Positions 44,010 through 53,375 of a stretch of DNA of 64,000 nt are shown piece after piece. The stretch comes from Ensifer sp. MPMI2T. Lineage in GTDB: Bacteria; Pseudomonadota; Alphaproteobacteria; Rhizobiales; Rhizobiaceae. The translations under genes and the position numbers were made by a program. Location: the NCBI RefSeq assembly GCF_004827385.1, contig NZ_SRXN01000023.1:1-64000 (forward strand), read 5' to 3'. Position 1 is the stretch's first letter, and every line of letters starts with the position of its first letter. The notes under the pieces are model-generated. The model was given only the letters and a program-made list of their open reading frames with translations, was not told the origin of the DNA and did no database searches.

Positions 44010-44723
44010 GTGCGCAAGAGCCTTCCGGAATTCAAGTACATGACTTTCGACGTCGTCGGCACGCTGATCGACTTCGAGGCTGGCCTCAAGGACTGCCTCG
44101 CCGAGATCGCGGCTGGGGCAGGTGTCACGATCGAAGGCGAGGAGGCGCTCAGCCTCTACCGTGCGGCGCGCTACTCCGAGCACGCCGACCTCTTCCCGGA
44201 CGACCTCGTGCGCGTCTATCTTGAAATCGCGCCGAAGCTCGGCCTTCCGACTGAGCGGAAATATGGCGAGCGTCTCAGGGACTCCGCCGGGAACTGGAAG
44301 GGTTTCGCCGACAGCGCCGAGGCGCTGGCGCGCCTTGCCAACACTTACCGGCTCATCGCGATGACCAATGCGCGTCGCTGGGCCTTCGATTTCTTCGCCA
44401 AGGAGCTCGGCAATCCCTTTTACGCCGCCTTCACGGCCGACGACACCGGTACTGAGAAACCGGATCCCGTCTTCTTCGAGAAGATCTTCGCGTTCGTAGC
44501 CTCGGAAGGCAATTCAAAGGACGACATCCTGCATGTCGCCCAGAGCCAGTACCACGACATCGGTATTTCCCGGAAGCTTGGGCTGACCAATTGCTGGATC
44601 GAGCGCCGCCACGCGAAGAAGGGCTATGGCGGCACGATCGAGCCCGCCGAGTTCACCGAGCCCGATTACCATTTCACCTCCATGGCCGGCCTTGCCGATG
44701 CCGTGGCCGTCGCACGCAGCTGA
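44010..44723 (+). CDS. type II haloacid-dehalogenase-like HAD protein
   Basis: This 237-residue protein begins at a GTG after GGGGAA and carries MTFDVVGTLIDF (nucleophile), IAMTNARRW (motif II), TGTEKPDPVFFEKIF (lysine) and HVAQSQYHDIGISRKLGL (motif IV region). It is related to the protein at 40555 but lacks the SSN motif of true 2-haloacid dehalogenases. It precedes the peptide-type binding-protein gene by 70 bases, so it may be the first gene of that operon. Substrate unknown. Confidence 0.8.
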   Translation: MRKSLPEFKYMTFDVVGTLIDFEAGLKDCLAEIAAGAGVTIEGEEALSLYRAARYSEHADLFPDDLVRVYLEIAPKLGLPTERKYGERLRDSAGNWKGFADSAEALARLANTYRLIAMTNARRWAFDFFAKELGNPFYAAFTADDTGTEKPDPVFFEKIFAFVASEGNSKDDILHVAQSQYHDIGISRKLGLTNCWIERRHAKKGYGGTIEPAEFTEPDYHFTSMAGLADAVAVARS

Positions 44724-44793
44724 CCAGTTCACCGGATCGGGTCGAAGCCCACCGAAGAAGGGCAGCCCGCCAACAGACGAAAAGGGGAATGAC

Positions 44794-46404
44794 ATGAACG
44801 ACAAGATCACCAATTGGACCAGCTCGGACGACGCTGTGGTCGAAAACGCCATCCGTCGCGGCGCCACCCGCCGCGAACTGCTGCAGATGATGCTCGCGGG
44901 CGGCGTCGCTCTCTCCGCCGGCAGTCTCGTGCTCGGCCGCGCCTCCGCCGCGATTGCTGCAACGCCGGTCTCAGGGGGCGCGCTCAAGGCGGCCGGCTGG
45001 TCGTCCTCTACCGCGGACACGCTCGACCCGGCCAAGGCATCGCTCTCCACCGACTATGTGCGCTGCTGCTCCTTCTACAACCGTCTCACCTTCCTCGATA
45101 AGAGCGGCACCCCGCAGATGGAGCTCGCCGAGGCGATCGAGTCCAAGGATGCTAAGACCTGGACGGTCAAACTAAGGAGCGGCGTCACTTTCCACGACGG
45201 CAAGCCGTTGACCGCAGACGACGTGGTCTTCTCGTTGAAACGCCATCTCGATCCATCCGTCGGCTCGAAGGTCGCGAAGATCGCCGCGCAGATGACAGGC
45301 TTCAAGGCCGTGGACAAGCAGACGGTCGAGATCACGCTCGCAGATCCGAACGCCGACCTGCCGACCATCCTGTCGATGCACCACTTCATGATCGTCGCCG
45401 ACGGCACCACCGACTTCTCCAAGGGGAACGGCACGGGCGCTTTCGTAAGAGAGGTCTTCGAACCCGGCGTGCGCTCCGTCGGCATCAAGAACAAGAACTA
45501 CTGGAAGTCCGGACCGAACGTCGATTCCTTCGAGTATTTCGCGATCAGCGACGACAGTTCCCGGGTGAACGCGCTCTTGTCCGGCGACATCCACCTCGCC
45601 GCCACGATCAATCCGCGCTCCACGCGCTTGGTCGAGAGCCAGGGCGACGGCTTCGTGCTCTCGAAGACGACCTCCGGCAACTACACCAACCTCAACATGC
45701 GGCTGGATATGGAACCCGGCAGCAAGCGCGACTTCGTCGAGGGCATGAAGTACCTCGTCAACCGTGAGCAGATCGTCAAGTCGGCGCTGCGGGGCTTGGG
45801 TGAAATCGGCAACGACCAGCCGGTTTCTCCCGCCAACTTCTACCATAATGCCGAGCTGAAGCCGCGCGCCTTTGACCCCGAGAAGGCCAAGTTCCACTTC
45901 GAGAAAGCCGGCGCGCTCGGCCAGTCGATACCGGTGATTGCTTCCGATGCAGCGAACTCCGCGATCGATATGGCGATGATCATACAGGCCTCCGCTGCCG
46001 AGATCGGCTTGAAGCTCGATGTCCAGCGCGTTCCCGCCGACGGTTACTGGGATAATTACTGGCTGAAGGCGCCGGTCCACTTCGGCAATATCAACCCGCG
46101 GCCGACGCCCGATATCCTGTTCTCGCTGCTCTACGCCTCGGAGGCTCCGTGGAACGAGAGCCAATACAAGTCGGAGAAATTCGATAAGATGCTGATCGAG
46201 GCGCGCGGCTCGCTCGACCAGGAGAAGCGCAAGGCGATCTACAACGAGATGCAGGTGATGGTCGCCAACGAAGCCGGCACGATCATTCCGGCCTATATCT
46301 CCAACGTCGACGCGATCACCGCCAAGCTCAAGGGTCTGGAGGCCAACCCACTGGGTGGTCAGATGGGCTATGCTTTCGCGGAATATGTCTGGCTCGAAGC
46401 CTGA
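44794..46404 (+). CDS. family 5 solute-binding protein (peptide/nickel type), Tat-exported
   Basis: This 536-residue protein has a twin-arginine leader (TRRELLQ at 25-31, hydrophobic stretch to about 48, cleavage near residue 56), then the SBP_bac_5 fold with TLDPAKASLSTDYV, DGKPLTADDVVFSLKRHL and a late YIPAYISNVD-like IIPAYISNV. It delivers an oligopeptide or other amino compound to the permeases encoded downstream. ATG 44794 follows AGGGGAA. A stem-loop separates it from the permease gene. Confidence 0.88.
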   Translation: MNDKITNWTSSDDAVVENAIRRGATRRELLQMMLAGGVALSAGSLVLGRASAAIAATPVSGGALKAAGWSSSTADTLDPAKASLSTDYVRCCSFYNRLTFLDKSGTPQMELAEAIESKDAKTWTVKLRSGVTFHDGKPLTADDVVFSLKRHLDPSVGSKVAKIAAQMTGFKAVDKQTVEITLADPNADLPTILSMHHFMIVADGTTDFSKGNGTGAFVREVFEPGVRSVGIKNKNYWKSGPNVDSFEYFAISDDSSRVNALLSGDIHLAATINPRSTRLVESQGDGFVLSKTTSGNYTNLNMRLDMEPGSKRDFVEGMKYLVNREQIVKSALRGLGEIGNDQPVSPANFYHNAELKPRAFDPEKAKFHFEKAGALGQSIPVIASDAANSAIDMAMIIQASAAEIGLKLDVQRVPADGYWDNYWLKAPVHFGNINPRPTPDILFSLLYASEAPWNESQYKSEKFDKMLIEARGSLDQEKRKAIYNEMQVMVANEAGTIIPAYISNVDAITAKLKGLEANPLGGQMGYAFAEYVWLEA

Positions 46405-46420
46405 TTGAGTAACCGGGCTT

Positions 46421-46448
46421 GGGGCTGCAGCCGCAACGCTGCGGCCCC
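46421..46448 (+). terminator. intra-operon stem-loop after the binding-protein gene
   Basis: A 10-bp GC-rich stem (GGGGCTGCAG against CTGCGGCCCC, one G-T pair) with an 8-base loop starts 17 bases after the stop. There is no T tract. It probably stabilises the upstream mRNA or partly ends transcription, giving more binding protein than permease. Confidence 0.65.
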
Positions 46449-46495
46449 CGGCGTTATGGTTCGAAACCTGTCTTGAAAGCGGAAAGGGAGCGCGC

Positions 46496-47446
46496 GTGAA
46501 CAACCGGGTCCTATCCCTTGTGCTGAGCAGATTGCTCATTGCACTGATCACCTTGGTGATCGTCTCCTTCGCTGTCTTCTTCGCGACGACGCTCCTGCCG
46601 GGGGATACCGCGTCGATCCTGCTCGGCCAAGCGGCGACGCCGGAGGCCGTCGAAGGTCTGCGCAAGGCCATGCATCTCGACGACCCGGCGATCCTGCGTT
46701 TCCTGCGCTGGATCGTTGGTCTGCTGCAGGGCGACCTCGGCACCTCCTACGCCAATGAGATGCCGGTCGCGGATCTAATCGGCGGGCGCTTCATCAACAC
46801 GCTGCAGCTCGCCGGCGTCACCGCGCTCTTTTCCGTGCCGATCGCGCTGACGCTCGGGATCACCGCGGCGATGCTACGCGGGTCGCTCTACGACCGCATC
46901 GTGACCGTGCTGACGATCGGCGTCATCTCCGTGCCGGAATTTATGATAGCGACCTCCGCGGTGTTGATCTTCGCCGTCTATCTGAAATGGCTGCCGGCGC
47001 TCTCCTTCGCGAACGACGTCACGTCGCTGACAGACCTCCTGCGTATCTATGCTATGCCTGTGATCACCCTTACCTTCGTCATCTCAGCGCAAATGATCCG
47101 CATGACCCGGGCAGCGGTGATCGAGACGCTCAACACGCACTATGTGGAGATGGCGTTGCTCAAGGGCGCCTCCCGGCCGCGCATGGTGTTTCGCCATGCG
47201 CTGCCAAATGCTCTGGGTCCGATCGTCAATGCGGTCGCGCTTTCGCTCTCCTATCTGCTCGGCGGCGTCATCATCGTCGAGACGATCTTCAACTATCCCG
47301 GTATTGCCAAGCTGATGGTCGATGCCGTCTCCACGCGCGATCTGCCGCTGATCCAGAGCTGCGCGATGATCTTCTGCCTCGGCTACCTGCTCCTGATCAC
47401 GACAGCCGACATCATCGCCATCCTTTCCAATCCGAGGCTACGATGA
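46496..47446 (+). CDS. ABC transporter permease (DppB-like)
   Basis: The 316-residue protein starts at a GTG after GGGAG and has about six helices, the N-terminal FFATTLLPGD segment and the EAA loop HYVEMALLKGASRPRMVFRHALPN. It forms one half of the membrane channel. Its stop overlaps the next permease start by four bases. Confidence 0.9.
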   Translation: MNNRVLSLVLSRLLIALITLVIVSFAVFFATTLLPGDTASILLGQAATPEAVEGLRKAMHLDDPAILRFLRWIVGLLQGDLGTSYANEMPVADLIGGRFINTLQLAGVTALFSVPIALTLGITAAMLRGSLYDRIVTVLTIGVISVPEFMIATSAVLIFAVYLKWLPALSFANDVTSLTDLLRIYAMPVITLTFVISAQMIRMTRAAVIETLNTHYVEMALLKGASRPRMVFRHALPNALGPIVNAVALSLSYLLGGVIIVETIFNYPGIAKLMVDAVSTRDLPLIQSCAMIFCLGYLLLITTADIIAILSNPRLR

Positions 47447-48306
47447 CAATGACCCATTCTGAGACCAAGTCTGACCGGATTTCCGGAACCCGGCTCGGCT
47501 ATCGCTTCAACATCATCGGCATGGTCGGTCTCTCGGTCATCCTTTTCTGGGCGTTGATCGCGATCTTGGCGCCGCTGATAGTCCCCTACCCTGTCGGCGA
47601 GATCGTCGACCTCGATTATTTCGGACCGATGAGCCGCGACTTCTGGCTCGGCTCCGATTATCTCGGCCGCGACATGCTCTCGCGAATCCTGATGGGCGCC
47701 CGCTACACGGTCGGCCTCTCGCTTGCAGCGGTTACGATCGCCTGCTTCAGCGGCGTGATGCTCGGCATGATCGCAGCAGTCGCCGGCGGCTGGCTCGACA
47801 CGGTCCTGAGCCGCTTCCTCGATGCCCTCAACTCGATTCCGAGCAAGCTGTTCGGCCTTGTGGTCGTCGCTGCCGTCGGCTCCTCCATTCCCGTGCTGAT
47901 CCTGACGCTGTCGGTGATCTATATCCCCGGCGCGTACCGTTTCGCCCGCGCGCTTGCCGTCAACATCAACGCGATGGATTTCATCACCGTCGCCCGCATC
48001 CGCGGCGAAAGCACCCTCTATCTGATCCGCTCGGAAATCCTGCCGAACATCGTCGGGCCGGTGCTTGCCGACCTCGGCATCCGCTTCGTTTTCATCGTTC
48101 TCCTGCTCTCCGGTCTCTCCTTCCTCGGCCTTGGCGTCCAGCCGCCCTATGCCGACTGGGGGGCTCTCGTGCGCGAGAACATCGGCGGCCTGCCCTTTGG
48201 CGCACCGGCGGTGATGGCTCCCTCCTTTGCGATCGCCAGCCTCACCATCAGCGTCAACCTGCTGATCGACAACCTGCCCAAGAAGATCCGCGATCGGAGC
48301 GAATGA
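47443..48306 (+). CDS. ABC transporter permease (DppC-like)
   Basis: The 287-residue protein has the OppC-type N-terminal helix, FWLGSDYLGRDMLSRILMGA and the EAA loop region DFITVARIRGESTLYLIRSE, ending near FLGLGVQPPYADWG. It pairs with the DppB-like protein and overlaps the ATPase start by four bases. Confidence 0.9.
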   Translation: MTMTHSETKSDRISGTRLGYRFNIIGMVGLSVILFWALIAILAPLIVPYPVGEIVDLDYFGPMSRDFWLGSDYLGRDMLSRILMGARYTVGLSLAAVTIACFSGVMLGMIAAVAGGWLDTVLSRFLDALNSIPSKLFGLVVVAAVGSSIPVLILTLSVIYIPGAYRFARALAVNINAMDFITVARIRGESTLYLIRSEILPNIVGPVLADLGIRFVFIVLLLSGLSFLGLGVQPPYADWGALVRENIGGLPFGAPAVMAPSFAIASLTISVNLLIDNLPKKIRDRSE

Positions 48307-49961
48307 TGGTCAATCTCGTAGAAATCCGCGACCTGAAGGTCGAAGCCACCACCGATTCCGGCCGCCGCGTGGACATCATCAACGGCGTCAGCTTCGACAT
48401 CGCCGAAGGCGAGATCGTGGCGCTGATCGGCGAAAGCGGCTCCGGCAAGACCACGATCGCGCTCACGCTGATGGGCCATGCCCGCCCCGGCTGTCGGATC
48501 TCCGGCGGCAGTGTCTCCGTCGCCGGAAAGGACATGCTGACGCTCAGCGAAAAGCAACGCGCCAGGGTGCGCGGCACCGAGTTCGCCTATGTGCCGCAAT
48601 CCGCCGCCGCCGCCTTCAATCCGGCCGCCACAATCATGGACCAGGTGATCGAGGTAACCCGCATCCATGGGATCATGTCGCCCGACGAGGCGCGCGCCCG
48701 CGCGGTGGATCTCTTCCGGGCGCTGTCGCTGCCAGAGCCCGAGACGATTGGCAGCCGCTATCCACACCAGGTCTCCGGCGGCCAGTTGCAGCGGCTTTCA
48801 GCGGCGATGGCGCTGATCGGCGACCCGAAGCTCGTCATCTTCGACGAGCCGACGACGGCGCTCGACGTGACGACGCAGATCGAGGTGCTGCGCGCCTTCA
48901 AGTCGGTCATGAAGAAAGGCGGCATCGCCGGCGTTTACGTCTCGCACGACCTCGCCGTGGTTGCCCAGATCGCCGATCGGATCGTCGTCTTGAAAGGCGG
49001 CGAGGCCAAGGAGATCGGTACGACCGAAGAGATCCTCAATGGCGCGAAGCACCCCTACACGCGGGAGCTGCTCGCCGCCTTCGAGCCGAAACCCCGTGGC
49101 GCTGCGGACGCGGCCGAGAGTGGTCCGGCCCCGTTGCTCGAAATCGAAAATCTCATCGCAGGCTACGGCCAGGCGCAGGCCGACGGCCTGCCGCTCGTGC
49201 GCGCCGTCGAGCATGTCAGTCTCAAGGTGGAGAAGGGGCGCAACCTCGGGATCATCGGCGAGTCCGGTTGCGGCAAGTCGACGCTCGCTCGCACCATCGC
49301 CGGCATATTGCCGGCCGCTGTCGGCAAGATCGTCTTCGACGGCAAGGAACTCGGTCGCAGCGCCCGCGAGCGCTCGCGCGATGAACTACGCGAAATGCAG
49401 ATCGTCTTCCAATACGCCGATACGGCGCTTAATCCGGCGAAATCCGTCGAGGACATCTTAGCCCGGCCACTTACCTTCTATCACGGGATGAATGCCAAGG
49501 CGCGCAACGCACGCGTCGACGAGCTGCTCGACATGGTGCGTCTGCCGCACAACCTGCGTCATCGCCGCCCGGGCGAGCTTTCCGGCGGCCAGAAGCAGCG
49601 CGTCAACTTTGCCCGTGCGCTCGCCGCCGACCCGAAGCTGATCCTTTGCGACGAAATCACCTCGGCGCTCGATACGGTGGTCGCCGCCGCCATCATCGAT
49701 CTTCTCAAGGAATTGCAGCGCGAGCTCGGTCTGTCCTACATCTTCATCAGCCATGACCTCTCGGTGGTGGAGGCAATCTGCGACGAGATCGTCGTGATGT
49801 ATGGAGGCAAAAAGGTCGAGGAAATCACGCCGGCGAAGGTCAAGACGCCTGAGCACCCCTATTCGCAGTTGCTCTTCTCGTCGGTGCCGAGGCTCGATCC
49901 CACGTGGCTCGATGGGCTCGAACAGGATCCGGAGCTCGTGCGAGCCTATTGCCGGCGCTGA
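48303..49961 (+). CDS. fused double ATPase of a peptide-type ABC transporter (DppD-DppF)
   Basis: This 552-residue protein carries two ATPase domains. The first (about 5-260) has GESGSGKTT, VSGGQLQR and VIFDEPTTALD. The second (about 275-540) has GESGCGKST, LSGGQKQR and ILCDEITSALD, with an FQYADTALNP Q-loop. Both look catalytically intact and replace the usual separate DppD and DppF subunits. It is the last gene of the importer operon. Confidence 0.9.
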   Translation: MMVNLVEIRDLKVEATTDSGRRVDIINGVSFDIAEGEIVALIGESGSGKTTIALTLMGHARPGCRISGGSVSVAGKDMLTLSEKQRARVRGTEFAYVPQSAAAAFNPAATIMDQVIEVTRIHGIMSPDEARARAVDLFRALSLPEPETIGSRYPHQVSGGQLQRLSAAMALIGDPKLVIFDEPTTALDVTTQIEVLRAFKSVMKKGGIAGVYVSHDLAVVAQIADRIVVLKGGEAKEIGTTEEILNGAKHPYTRELLAAFEPKPRGAADAAESGPAPLLEIENLIAGYGQAQADGLPLVRAVEHVSLKVEKGRNLGIIGESGCGKSTLARTIAGILPAAVGKIVFDGKELGRSARERSRDELREMQIVFQYADTALNPAKSVEDILARPLTFYHGMNAKARNARVDELLDMVRLPHNLRHRRPGELSGGQKQRVNFARALAADPKLILCDEITSALDTVVAAAIIDLLKELQRELGLSYIFISHDLSVVEAICDEIVVMYGGKKVEEITPAKVKTPEHPYSQLLFSSVPRLDPTWLDGLEQDPELVRAYCRR

Positions 49962-50079
49962 GGCGCCGGCTCATCCCAACCTGCTGGCCATCGTCTCAGC
50001 CGGAAGGCGAACCGAGGAGACGCGGACGACATCCTACTTTTGTCGGGTGAGGCTCCGCAGGAGCGGGCTAAATCGCAAA

Positions 50080-50100
50080 CGCCGGCTGCGCAAGCCGGCG
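50080..50100 (-). terminator. hairpin between convergent ATPase and Lrp genes
   Basis: A perfect 8-bp stem (CGCCGGCT/AGCCGGCG) with a 5-base loop is followed on the minus strand by TTTGCGATTT. It lies 18 bp after the Lrp-type gene stop and can also stop transcription from the transporter operon. Confidence 0.7.
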
Positions 50101-50118
50101 CAGACCGATCCGAAGATC

Positions 50119-50595
50119 CTACATCCGAAACAGGCTGGTCAATGGCATGTGCGCCTTGACGATCGGCGATTTCAGCACGACGAAGCTGAAATATTTGTCG
50201 ATGCCGACGTCCATGTCGGTGAGGCGCTCCATGATCGTCTGGTATTCGCCGATCCCGGCCGTGACGAATTTCAGAAGATAGTCGTAGCCGCCGGACACCA
50301 GATGGCATTCGATCACCTGGTCGACCTTGTCTATCGCCGCAAGGAAGCGGGCAAAGTCGATCTGCCGGTGATTCTTCAGCGTGATCTCGGTGAAGACCGT
50401 CAGCGTCTGCCCGAGCTTGCTGACGTTGATCTGCGCCGAATAGCCCTCGATATAGCCCTCCGACTGCAGCTTCTTCACCCGCATCAGGCAAGGACTCGGC
50501 GACAGGTTGACCAGCTCGGCTAGTTCCACATTGGTGATGCGGCCATTCTTCTGCAGTTCGTACAGAATCTTGATGTCGATCCGGTCGAGTTTCAT
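50119..50595 (-). CDS. Lrp/AsnC-family regulator
   Basis: This 158-residue protein has the full Lrp layout: an N-terminal helix-turn-helix (LDRIDIKILYELQKNGRITN, then LAELVNLSPSPCLMRVKKL) and a RAM domain (VIECHLVSGGYDYLLKFVT). It binds an amino acid as effector. It lies between the peptide importer (convergent) and the FAD oxidoreductase (divergent, 235 bp), which it probably controls. AAAGG precedes the ATG at 50595. Confidence 0.9.
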   Translation of the reverse strand: MKLDRIDIKILYELQKNGRITNVELAELVNLSPSPCLMRVKKLQSEGYIEGYSAQINVSKLGQTLTVFTEITLKNHRQIDFARFLAAIDKVDQVIECHLVSGGYDYLLKFVTAGIGEYQTIMERLTDMDVGIDKYFSFVVLKSPIVKAHMPLTSLFRM

Positions 50596-50830
50596 GGCGG
50601 GCCTTTCCCCTTGCTGAAGTGGCCAACGGCGCAGCAGATTGTGCTGCGATTTTCCCGACGATGACCTTAACACATTGGAGAGGCGTGTCGATTTGGTTTG
50701 GGACAGTGGGCCGAAGCAGAAAGGGCGGCATTGCTCCTGCAAGACAGCATCTTCTGCTGCGCTCCGGCCATACTCCGGCAACGTCGTCGCGCCCAAGCCG
50801 CTAGACTGCGCTCGAAACGGAGGTCCCGCC

Positions 50831-52156
50831 ATGCCCGCACCGCTGAAACTCGTCGACACAACGCCGGAGCTGCCCGATGCGGCCGATGCCGTGGTGATCG
50901 GCGGCGGCATTGTCGGCGTGTTTGCGGCCTATTACCTTGCCCGTCGCGGAATGAAGGTCGCCCTCATCGAGAAGGGACGGATCGGCGCGGAGCAGTCGAG
51001 CCGCAACTGGGGCTGGTGCCGCCAGCAGAACCGGGACGCCCGCGAATTGCCGATGGCGACGAAGAGCCTTGATCTTTGGGAGCGTTTCGCCGCCGAGAGC
51101 GGCGAGGACACCGGCTTCCGCCGCTGCGGGTTGTTCTATCTCAGCAATAGCGAGGAGGAACTGGCCGGCTGGGCACGCTGGCGCGATTTTGCCCGTACGT
51201 TCGGCGTGACGACCCATATGCTCGACAACACGCAAGCGACGGAGCGCGGCCGCGCAACGGGCAAACCATGGAAGGGTGGCGTCTTCTCGCCGACCGACGG
51301 TACTGCCGATCCGGCAAGCGCGGCACCCGCCGTCGCGCGCGCGATCCTGAAGCTCGGCGGCACGGTGCACCAGTCCTGCGCCGCCCGCGGCATGGAGACA
51401 GAGGGCGGCCGCCTTTCCGCCGTCGTCACCGAGCATGGCACCATCCGCACAAAGGTGGCGATTCTTGCCGGCGGCGCCTGGGCCTCCTCCTTCTGCCGTC
51501 AGCTCGGCATCCGCTTTCCTCAGGCCGCGATCCGATCTTCGATTCTCGCCGTCTCGCCAGGCGCCATCGGCGTGCCGGATGCACTGCACACTGCGGCCGT
51601 TTCGGTGACGCGCCGTGCCGACGGCGGCTATACACTCGCGATCAGTGGCCGCGGCCGCGTCGACCCGACGCCGCAGCAGCTGCGCTTCGCTCCGCAGTTC
51701 CTGCCGATGTTTGTTCGGCGCTGGCGCAGTCTCGCCTTAGGCAGCCTCGAGGGGGTCCGCGCGGGCCATGAGACGCTTGCACGCTGGCGGCTCGACGAAC
51801 CCACGCCGATGGAGCGCATGCGCATCCTTGATCCTGCGGTCGATAAGGCCACCATTCGCCTCACACATTCGCGCGCGCTCGAACTCCTGCCCGATCTGAA
51901 GAACACCAGCATCACCGCCGCATGGGCGGGCTATATCGACAGCACGCCGGACGGGGTCCCGGGCATCGGCGAAATCGCCTCCATACCGGGTTTCATCCTC
52001 GCCGCCGGCTTCAGCGGGCACGGCTTCGGTATCGGTCCGGGCGCCGGCCACTTGATCGCAGACATCGTGACCGGTAGCGAGCCGATCGTCGATCCCCGCC
52101 CCTATCATCCGGACCGCTTCCGAAAATCTGCCTGGGGAAAAGTCGCTGACTTTTAG
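50831..52156 (+). CDS. FAD-dependent amino-acid/amine oxidoreductase (DAO family)
   Basis: This 441-residue protein has VVIGGGIVGVFAAYYLARRG, QSSRNWGWCRQQNRDARELP and the C-terminal GFSGHGFGIGPGAGHLIAD. The SSRNWG pattern resembles D-amino-acid dehydrogenase/DadA-like enzymes. ATG 50831 follows GGAGG. It diverges from the Lrp gene, so induction by an amino acid is plausible. No signal peptide is seen. The substrate is unknown. Confidence 0.85.
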   Translation: MPAPLKLVDTTPELPDAADAVVIGGGIVGVFAAYYLARRGMKVALIEKGRIGAEQSSRNWGWCRQQNRDARELPMATKSLDLWERFAAESGEDTGFRRCGLFYLSNSEEELAGWARWRDFARTFGVTTHMLDNTQATERGRATGKPWKGGVFSPTDGTADPASAAPAVARAILKLGGTVHQSCAARGMETEGGRLSAVVTEHGTIRTKVAILAGGAWASSFCRQLGIRFPQAAIRSSILAVSPGAIGVPDALHTAAVSVTRRADGGYTLAISGRGRVDPTPQQLRFAPQFLPMFVRRWRSLALGSLEGVRAGHETLARWRLDEPTPMERMRILDPAVDKATIRLTHSRALELLPDLKNTSITAAWAGYIDSTPDGVPGIGEIASIPGFILAAGFSGHGFGIGPGAGHLIADIVTGSEPIVDPRPYHPDRFRKSAWGKVADF

Positions 52157-52242
52157 ATGAGGTCCTCGCATGGGGACCGATCTGGCAAGCGCCTCTTCCA
52201 ACATTTCCGCCTGAGCTCGGGAGACGCCAGCCGCAACTCTCT

Positions 52243-52259
52243 GCCAAAACCTCTATGCG
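52243..52259 (+). repeat. 17-bp direct repeat, left copy
   Basis: GCCAAAACCTCTATGCG recurs at 54594-54610 with one difference. The two copies bracket the low-GC EutC/EutB-like gene pair. Confidence 0.5.
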
Positions 52260-52379
52260 ATACAAAACAATCTGCCTCAGGTCGCGGCGAATGCGGCCAC
52301 TAGTCTCTCCGCTCGCCCACTATGGTGATTGCGTACAGGGCGTGCTGTGCCGATGAATCCGACAATAAAGAGGTCATGC

Positions 52380-53375
52380 ATGAAAACGCTGCTGCTCAAG
52401 AAGGATGAAGTAAGACGGCTAATCGGTATGACGGAAGTCATCGGCGCGGTGGAAGAGGCTTACAAGGCCTTCAGCAGCGATCTGGTGGAACAACCCGACT
52501 ATATCGGGATACATCTCCCATCGCCTCGCGGGGAAATTGACTTCAAGCTTTGTTACTACAAAGCCAATGAAGTGATCTCCATGAAAACGTCTTCTGGAGG
52601 GTTTATTGATAACCCGACAGCATACGGCGTACCTAATGGCATGGGGACCGTTCTCCTGTTTGATGCCAGGAGCTGCGCGTTGATTTGCGTTATGGACGGA
52701 AGCTTGATCACTGGCCTCAGAACCGGGGCGGCTGGAGCCGTTTCCGTCAAAGCCCTGGCGAGGAAGAGTGCCCGGACGATTGCATCGATCGGGACAGGAA
52801 ATCAGGCAAGAATGCAAATTCGGGCGATCAACGAGATCATGAAGATCGAAGAGATCCACGCATGGGACAGTAACCCGGATACGCTTTCCAAATACAAGAC
52901 GGATATCGAAAGCGAATTCGGCATTCCCGTCATCGTCGCAGGCTCCAAAAAAGAAGCCGTTGAGCAGGGCGACATCTTGATTACGACGACCCGCGGGAAA
53001 GGGTCGCTTGTGGAAGCGGATTGGGTGAAGCCCGGTACACACATCGTTGCAATCGGCACAGATCAACGCGGCAAACAGGAGCTGGATCCGGAGCTCTTCA
53101 GAAACGCGAAAATCATCGTGGACTCGATTTCGCAATGCACTGAAAAGGGTGAAACGTGGCACCCGTTGAATAAAAACATCATCGCCAAAGACGACATCCA
53201 TGGCGAAATCGGCGAGGTATTGTTGGGAAGGAAGCCGGGGCGAGAAAGTGATGACGAAATCACGATTTTCGATTCCACAGGTATGGCTATACAAGACAAT
53301 ACGACAGCCAGCAAAGTCTATCAGAACGCAATAGCCAATAACGTCGGCACCTTCTTTCAGTTCTTTGAGCGATGA
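52380..53375 (+). CDS. eutC: ornithine cyclodeaminase-family protein (EutC-like)
   Basis: This 331-residue protein of the ornithine cyclodeaminase/mu-crystallin family has the substrate region [34 protein letters not shown] and the NAD loop [17 protein letters not shown] 52380 follows GAGG by six bases. Its stop overlaps the dehydratase start by four bases. The pairing matches EutC-EutB of ectoine degradation but also BhcD (iminosuccinate reductase) with BhcB of the beta-hydroxyaspartate pathway. The other ectoine genes (eutA, D, E) are absent from the window. GC content is about 47-50 percent, far below its neighbours. Confidence 0.75.
   Translation: MKTLLLKKDEVRRLIGMTEVIGAVEEAYKAFSSDLVEQPDYIGIHLPSPRGEIDFKLCYYKANEVISMKTSSGGFIDNPTAYGVPNGMGTVLLFDARSCALICVMDGSLITGLRTGAAGAVSVKALARKSARTIASIGTGNQARMQIRAINEIMKIEEIHAWDSNPDTLSKYKTDIESEFGIPVIVAGSKKEAVEQGDILITTTRGKGSLVEADWVKPGTHIVAIGTDQRGKQELDPELFRNAKIIVDSISQCTEKGETWHPLNKNIIAKDDIHGEIGEVLLGRKPGRESDDEITIFDSTGMAIQDNTTASKVYQNAIANNVGTFFQFFER

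Noticed and set aside
45172..46743. 523-codon open frame on the minus strand
   Set aside because: It is antisense to the Tat-exported binding protein and runs through the intergenic hairpin into the permease gene.
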